A DNA stretch of 23,344 bases from JANOYY01 sp031418035. Its GTDB lineage: Bacteria; Actinomycetota; Acidimicrobiia; Acidimicrobiales; JANYDT01. The notes under the pieces are model-generated. The model made no database searches. It was not told the origin of the DNA and saw only the letters and a list, made by a program, of their open reading frames with translations. The translations under genes were made by a program, and so were the position numbers. Below, one piece after another: positions 19,970 through 23,344 of the stretch; within the stretch, counting starts at the first letter, position 1; every line of letters begins with the position of its first letter. The DNA is taken from contig JANOWU010000022.1 of NCBI GenBank assembly GCA_031418035.1, positions 1-23,344 on the forward strand, written 5' to 3'.

Positions 19970-20611
19970 GTGCCACCTCTTTCGACGTTTCCCGTGTTCA
20001 TCATGTCGTCGCTCGCTCTGCTGGTAGTTCCCGGCCCGGCAGTGCTTTTCATAGTTGCTCGCAGTACCTCCCAAGGCATGCGCGCCGGTCTTGTATCGGT
20101 GCTCGGGGTGCACTCCGCAAGCGTCGTCCATGTCATCGCAGCGGTCGCCGGTCTATCAGCGGTCATCGTTGTCTCGTCGTTGGCTTTCACCGCAGTCAAG
20201 GTCGTTGGTGGCGTGTATCTGGTCTTCCTCGGCGTGAAAGCGATTCGGAGCGCTCGTCGGCTGAATGAACTCACACGACCGGTCATCAAGCCCGAGAAAC
20301 GCCTCTTCGTTGAAGCTTTCGTGATCGCATTGCTGAACCCCAAAGTCGCGATCTTCTTCCTCGCGTTCCTTCCGCAATTCGTGAGTACCGACCGCGGTCC
20401 CGTGTGGTCGCAAACACTGATCCTCGGGCTCACCTACATCGTGCTCGGTCTCTGCTCCGACGGAATGTACGCGGTGCTCGGCTCTCGCATCGGGTCGTGG
20501 TTCAGTGGGCATGTCGCACGGGTGCGCAGGCTCCGTTACTCCGAGGGAACCATCCTGATCGGTCTCGGCGTACTCACTCTCGCATTCCCACATCGCCGAT
20601 CTGCGAAGTAG
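19970..20611 (+). CDS. LysE/RhtB-family amino-acid or metabolite exporter
   Basis: This is a 213-residue membrane protein from GTG 19970, chosen because PPLSTFPVFIMSSLALLVVP fits the LysE N-terminus and the longer frame upstream is poor. The signature VPGPAVLFIVARSTSQGMRAG lies at residues 19-39, followed by GVHSASVVHVIAAVAGLSA and VVGGVYLVFLGVKAIRS. FVIALLNPKVAIFFLAFLPQF contains the conserved LNPK segment of RhtB-like exporters. About six transmembrane helices are predicted. Family members export amino acids, homoserine lactones or related compounds. It is divergent from arr with about 100 bases between them. Confidence 0.9.
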   Translation: MPPLSTFPVFIMSSLALLVVPGPAVLFIVARSTSQGMRAGLVSVLGVHSASVVHVIAAVAGLSAVIVVSSLAFTAVKVVGGVYLVFLGVKAIRSARRLNELTRPVIKPEKRLFVEAFVIALLNPKVAIFFLAFLPQFVSTDRGPVWSQTLILGLTYIVLGLCSDGMYAVLGSRIGSWFSGHVARVRRLRYSEGTILIGLGVLTLAFPHRRSAK

Positions 20612-20740
20612 CGCCACCTGTCGTTCCTCCGGGCGCGACGTTGACGAGTCCGTCCCGGCGGAGCGGATACGAGGGCGGCAAGCCGAGGATCATCCGTTGG
20701 TCTCGGTCGACGGCTGACAGACTGATGGCCATGGAAGTCC

Positions 20741-21028
20741 GTGGGTTCTACCCGTGAATGCCCTGAATGCTGTGAGCATGCTGGCTCAGCGCACCGACGT
20801 GCGAAGTCGCCGGGAACTGGTGGCCGCGAAGTTCATGCTCCGCATTCTGAGAATTGTGGAGCGGCTGAAATCGCTGAACTCGTTGAGACCTACCGCCGCG
20901 ACGGGATCGACGTGACCTGTCGCCTGTTCCGATTCGGCAAGCACATGATCGTCGCACTCACCGGGGTACGAAGTGCACTTAGATTTCTAAGCGAACGACT
21001 CGCGTATCGAAAAGACGGTCCGACATGA
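20741..21028 (+). CDS. Hypothetical small protein coupled to a hydrolase
   Basis: This is a possible 95-residue protein from GTG 20741, with an uncertain start. The C-terminal half, ELVETYRRDGIDVTCRLFRF followed by GKHMIVALTGVRSALRFLSE, looks coding, and its stop overlaps the hydrolase ATG by four bases (ATGA). The N-terminal half contains CPECCEH but is otherwise poor. A competing frame from GTG 20755 reads 54 helical residues (LVAAKFMLRILRIVERLKSL), so the true gene may be broken by a frameshift near 20860. I do not recognise a family. Confidence 0.35.
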   Translation: MGSTRECPECCEHAGSAHRRAKSPGTGGREVHAPHSENCGAAEIAELVETYRRDGIDVTCRLFRFGKHMIVALTGVRSALRFLSERLAYRKDGPT

Positions 21029-21765
21029 GCAGCCGCACCCGGCAACCCCTCGACTCACTGGACCCCGGGGAGCAATCGGCTCTGCGCATGGTTGGTCCCG
21101 ACGATGGGGTGCCGGTGCTGTACTTCCACGGAGCCTCCGCCACTCCAGATTGCGGGCCGTCAGACGATCTTTGCTTCCGCGAAGGAATTCGGCTCATTCG
21201 GTTCTGTCGACCGGGGTACGGCAACATCCCTGCTCGGCCCACAGCGTCGTTGATTGACATCGCCGAATCAGCCCTCTCCCAGATCGCCAACCTTGGGCTG
21301 CATCGGGTTTCGGTGTTGGGATGGTCCGGTGGCGGTCCGTACGCCCTCGCGTCCGCACTAGCACCAACCAAAACCGTCGACAAGGTAGCAATCGTTGCGT
21401 CTTGGGCTCCGATGCAACCTCCTCACCCGAACCTTCCCGGAGGGGTGAAACTTTTCATGAAAGCGGCACAGGTTCTTCCTCGGACGTTGTTTCGATCATC
21501 GCTCGCCGCAACGGGGCGTCGTACGGTCGGCCACGCGGACGACATTCGGCGAGTTGCCCGACCTTGGGGTTTCGAAGTTGACGGACTGCCCGCACACGTG
21601 CCTGTAGCCGCCTGGCATTCGACCGGCGACCACAGTGTTCCCGTCGAACCCTGGCGAAACTGCGCGCGGGTTTCGCTCGACGAATCGCCGGGCGAGTGGC
21701 ATGAACCCCATGACGAGACGTGGGAATCGATTTTCGATTGGGTCACCGCGCGACCGCCTCGATGA
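21025..21765 (+). CDS. Alpha/beta hydrolase
   Basis: This 246-residue alpha/beta-hydrolase has the oxyanion-hole motif VLYFHGASATP at about residues 31-41 and RFCRPGYG before the nucleophile region. The nucleophile elbow GWSGGGPYALA carries Ser at about residue 100. The acid is probably the Asp in AWHSTGDHSVP and the base the His in SPGEWHEPHDE. The lid region (about 125-190) is variable, so the substrate cannot be named; esterase, epoxide hydrolase or lactonase are all possible. The ATG overlaps the stop of the preceding small frame. A hairpin at 21789-21812 lies downstream, between it and the convergent DinB-like gene. Confidence 0.88.
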   Translation: MSSRTRQPLDSLDPGEQSALRMVGPDDGVPVLYFHGASATPDCGPSDDLCFREGIRLIRFCRPGYGNIPARPTASLIDIAESALSQIANLGLHRVSVLGWSGGGPYALASALAPTKTVDKVAIVASWAPMQPPHPNLPGGVKLFMKAAQVLPRTLFRSSLAATGRRTVGHADDIRRVARPWGFEVDGLPAHVPVAAWHSTGDHSVPVEPWRNCARVSLDESPGEWHEPHDETWESIFDWVTARPPR

Positions 21766-21788
21766 TTCTCGATCATTCTCGATGTTTC

Positions 21789-21812
21789 GGATCGTCCGAT
21801 TCAGGACGGATC
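21789..21812. terminator. Possible bidirectional stem-loop
   Basis: GGATCGTCC and GGACGGATC can pair with one unpaired base around a six-base loop, between two convergent genes. No T-run follows on either strand, so termination is only a guess. Confidence 0.3.
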
Positions 21813-21876
21813 TCGAAACTTGACCCGACTACACGGCGTCAGGGGTGACGTCCGTGCGTCTCATGCGATGGCATGT

Positions 21877-22389
21877 TCAGGAGGCAGAAGTTCGAATCGC
21901 CTCGATATCACGGAGGTGATGACTGAGGTCGTGTACGGCATGACGGAGGATCCACAACACGTCGACGTCCTGCGCATCGACAACAACTGTTGAGGACCAG
22001 TGTTGCGGTTCGAGCGCTGTTGCGCGGGCGACGAGAAGTTCAACTTCCACACGGAAGCGTCGCAGCGCATACTCGACGTCGATGGTCCGAGGTGTCGCGT
22101 CGAAACGCGGCTCGGGCGGTGATCCCAGATCGGTCCCCGGCGTATCGACAGCCACATCGATGAGAAACCTCATGCCGAACGTCGTTTCGCGGACGTGATC
22201 CGTGTACTCCGCGATAGACCAACAATCGCTTCGCGCTCGCCGACCCAGATCGACTGCGTCAAGTCCCGTCGTGATCGCGGCCCACGCGTCGGGCAGCGTC
22301 GCCAGACACTGAAGCGCCTTGTCGACGTCCCAATCGGAGCCGCGAAAGCCGCACTCTGCGCACACCTCAATCATGTCGAGCAGTTTCAC
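21877..22389 (-). CDS. DinB/mycothiol-type helical protein
   Basis: This is a 170-residue protein from GTG 22389; an ATG five codons later is an alternative. The N-terminus IEVCAECGFRGSDWD carries a C-x2-C pair seen in actinobacterial DinB-like proteins. The four-helix DinB features follow: CWSIAEYTDHVRE (first His), and near the end LRHAVHDLSHHLRDIEAI (second and third His), together forming a likely metal site. Such proteins act as thiol-S-transferases with mycothiol or bacillithiol, or are of unknown function. It is convergent with the hydrolase gene and divergent from the TPR-like gene. The three-His arrangement is complete, so the protein should be functional. Confidence 0.85.
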   Translation of the reverse strand: MKLLDMIEVCAECGFRGSDWDVDKALQCLATLPDAWAAITTGLDAVDLGRRARSDCWSIAEYTDHVRETTFGMRFLIDVAVDTPGTDLGSPPEPRFDATPRTIDVEYALRRFRVEVELLVARATALEPQHWSSTVVVDAQDVDVLWILRHAVHDLSHHLRDIEAIRTSAS

Positions 22390-22555
22390 ACTCCTGCTCC
22401 CGATTGCCTAATGCGCCCGACAGCACGAAGCCATCGCAACGGGTCTCCCGCGATTGCCATGCGCGCATATCGCCATTCATGGCAAACCCGCCAATCGGAC
22501 GCTCCGGCTCCTGTCAGCGTGCGAAACTCGGGAGGTGGGCGAAGCGGAGAAAAAC

Positions 22556-23101
22556 GTGGACGCGGAATGGTACCGACGGTTTCGTCTGCCCAACGAACAG
22601 ATCGAAGCCACCCGCGAGCAAGTGACACGAATTCGCCAGAACGTCGACGAAGGGGGAGATGTTACCGAGACACTCGAGAAGCTCCTCGAACTCGCGTGGG
22701 CGCTCACTCCTCTCGGAGAAGAACGTGAAGCAGCACGATGCGGTCGTCGTGCCATAGAGTTTGCTCGATCGCAAGGGTCGGTCGCCGTCGAGATCGAGGC
22801 GCTACTCCACACCGCCACAGCGCTGCAGTACTCGGGCAAGCAGGCCGAAGCGGAAACAATGTTCAACGACGGTATCGAGCTCTGTCGCACGTCCGGCCAC
22901 GATGAGCAGCTGCACTATTTCCTTCATCACCTTGGACGTCTCCGGGCAGAACAACTCGATGAGTCGAGCGCCACCGCGGCGTTCGATGAGGCGATCACCG
23001 AACGCGAGCACCGCCGCCTCGACCACTTGGCCGAGTCATCACGCGTGGCTTTGGCTGGTCTCCGATCCTGGATCGACGAACGGCGGCCGCGCCACGACTA
23101 G
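22556..23101 (+). CDS. TPR-like helical protein
   Basis: This is a 181-residue protein from GTG 22556, where GGAG lies six bases upstream; frames from 22454 lack support. Successive helical pairs of about 34-40 residues fit tetratricopeptide repeats: LEKLLELAWALTPLGEEREA, then VEIEALLHTATALQYSGKQA followed by EAETMFNDGIELC, and then LHYFLHHLGRLRAEQLDESS followed by ATAAFDEAITERE. The A-x3-Y/H-G and A-x3-F/Y pattern at repeat positions is visible. TPR proteins are binding scaffolds; partner and role are unknown here. It is not in an operon with the gene at the right edge, from which a LexA box separates it. Confidence 0.78.
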   Translation: MDAEWYRRFRLPNEQIEATREQVTRIRQNVDEGGDVTETLEKLLELAWALTPLGEEREAARCGRRAIEFARSQGSVAVEIEALLHTATALQYSGKQAEAETMFNDGIELCRTSGHDEQLHYFLHHLGRLRAEQLDESSATAAFDEAITEREHRRLDHLAESSRVALAGLRSWIDERRPRHD

Positions 23102-23203
23102 CGGGCGACACGAGCGAGATGCACCAACAACTTGGGCGAAGTGCAGGAAAACGACGAGTGAGATGGGGGTTTCGGCGATTTCCGGCCATTTCCGCGATTT
23201 TCC

Positions 23204-23217
23204 CGAACATACGTTCG
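23204..23217. promoter_or_regulatory. LexA (SOS) box
   Basis: CGAACATACGTTCG is a perfect palindrome matching the actinobacterial LexA consensus CGAAC-N4-GTTCG. It covers the -35 position of the promoter at 23227, so LexA would block that promoter until DNA damage. Confidence 0.85.
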
Positions 23218-23226
23218 TGGCTGCGA

Positions 23227-23232
23227 TACAAT
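23227..23232 (+). promoter_or_regulatory. -10 element of the LexA-controlled gene
   Basis: TACAAT is followed by six bases and the GTG at 23239. Transcription would begin at or next to that GTG, giving a leaderless message. The LexA box lies 9 bases upstream. Confidence 0.6.
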
Positions 23233-23238
23233 GTGTAC

Positions 23239-23344
23239 GTGGAATCGTCCCTCGACCACTCTCTTGAGCTTGCGAAGACTGCGACGCTTTCCGCTGCCTC
23301 CAGCCTGCAAAACGATGCCGTCGTCACAGCGGCGAACGTAGCGG
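23239..23344 (+). CDS. SOS-regulated gene, 5' end only
   Basis: This is the first 35 codons of a gene that runs off the right edge. From GTG 23239 it reads ESSLDHSLELAKTATLSAAS followed by SLQNDAVVTAANVA, an Ala-rich helical N-terminus. Two earlier in-phase or nearby starts exist (GTG 23233; ATG 23231 in another frame), but 23239 agrees with the -10. A LexA box and leaderless start are common for the DUF222/HNH-endonuclease (13E12-type) genes of actinobacteria, and that is my best guess, but the family cannot be named from so few residues. The gene should be induced by DNA damage. Confidence 0.55.
   Translation, partial: MESSLDHSLELAKTATLSAASSLQNDAVVTAANVA

Overview
The window is a high-GC stretch that reads like an actinobacterial chromosome. 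GTG starts are frequent, several promoters place the -10 hexamer about 6-7 nt before the start codon (leaderless mRNAs), and the families present (CsoR/CstR-type repressor, CopC-CopD fusion, MMPL exporter, DUF3052, Arr, DinB-like, a LexA-box gene) fit Actinomycetota. A member of Acidimicrobiia is my guess, not something the sequence proves. No rRNA, tRNA or CRISPR array was recognised.

Left third (1-6800): a sulfatase 3' end with an apparent one-base frameshift; a minus-strand operon of DUF305 lipoprotein, BlaI-type repressor and short M56 membrane protease; divergent from it a CopC-CopD copper protein, with two matching 17-nt palindromes in the shared intergenic region. Then come a SHOCT membrane peptide, a two-helix K+ channel whose pore and RCK parts are in different frames, and a tandem universal stress protein. 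This block looks like envelope, copper and stress physiology.

Middle (6868-11290): a minus-strand sulfur block. It holds an MMPL exporter, a CsoR-family repressor lacking the copper-ligand histidine (so CstR-like), the remnant of an ICMT-type membrane methyltransferase, and a metallo-beta-lactamase/double-rhodanese fusion typical of persulfide dioxygenases. Three near-identical 14-nt palindromes (TACCCC-type) sit exactly on the promoters of the repressor and the fusion enzyme, which makes a compact persulfide-responsive regulon.

The 11300-14700 region is decayed accessory DNA: an integrase fragment with an internal stop, an RsbW-like ATPase that looks intact, a cyclase gene cut off after about 35 codons and joined to an oppositely oriented iron-sulfur/FMN flavoprotein, and about 1.1 kb with nothing recognisable.

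Right third (14680-23344): a hypothetical protein, an AbrB-PIN toxin-antitoxin pair, a MaoC-like hydratase, a TrmO-like protein with an internal in-frame deletion, a VOC protein followed by a DUF3052 protein, a TetR C-terminal remnant, a MarR regulator divergent from a four-helix membrane protein over an AT-rich palindrome, a rifampin ADP-ribosyltransferase (Arr), a LysE exporter, an alpha/beta hydrolase, a DinB-like protein, a TPR-like protein and, at the edge, the start of a gene behind a perfect LexA box.

At least four single-base-type frameshifts and two internal deletions occur in otherwise conserved genes. Either this is a region of active gene decay or the assembly has errors. Reads would decide, and the calls below state which lesion affects which gene.
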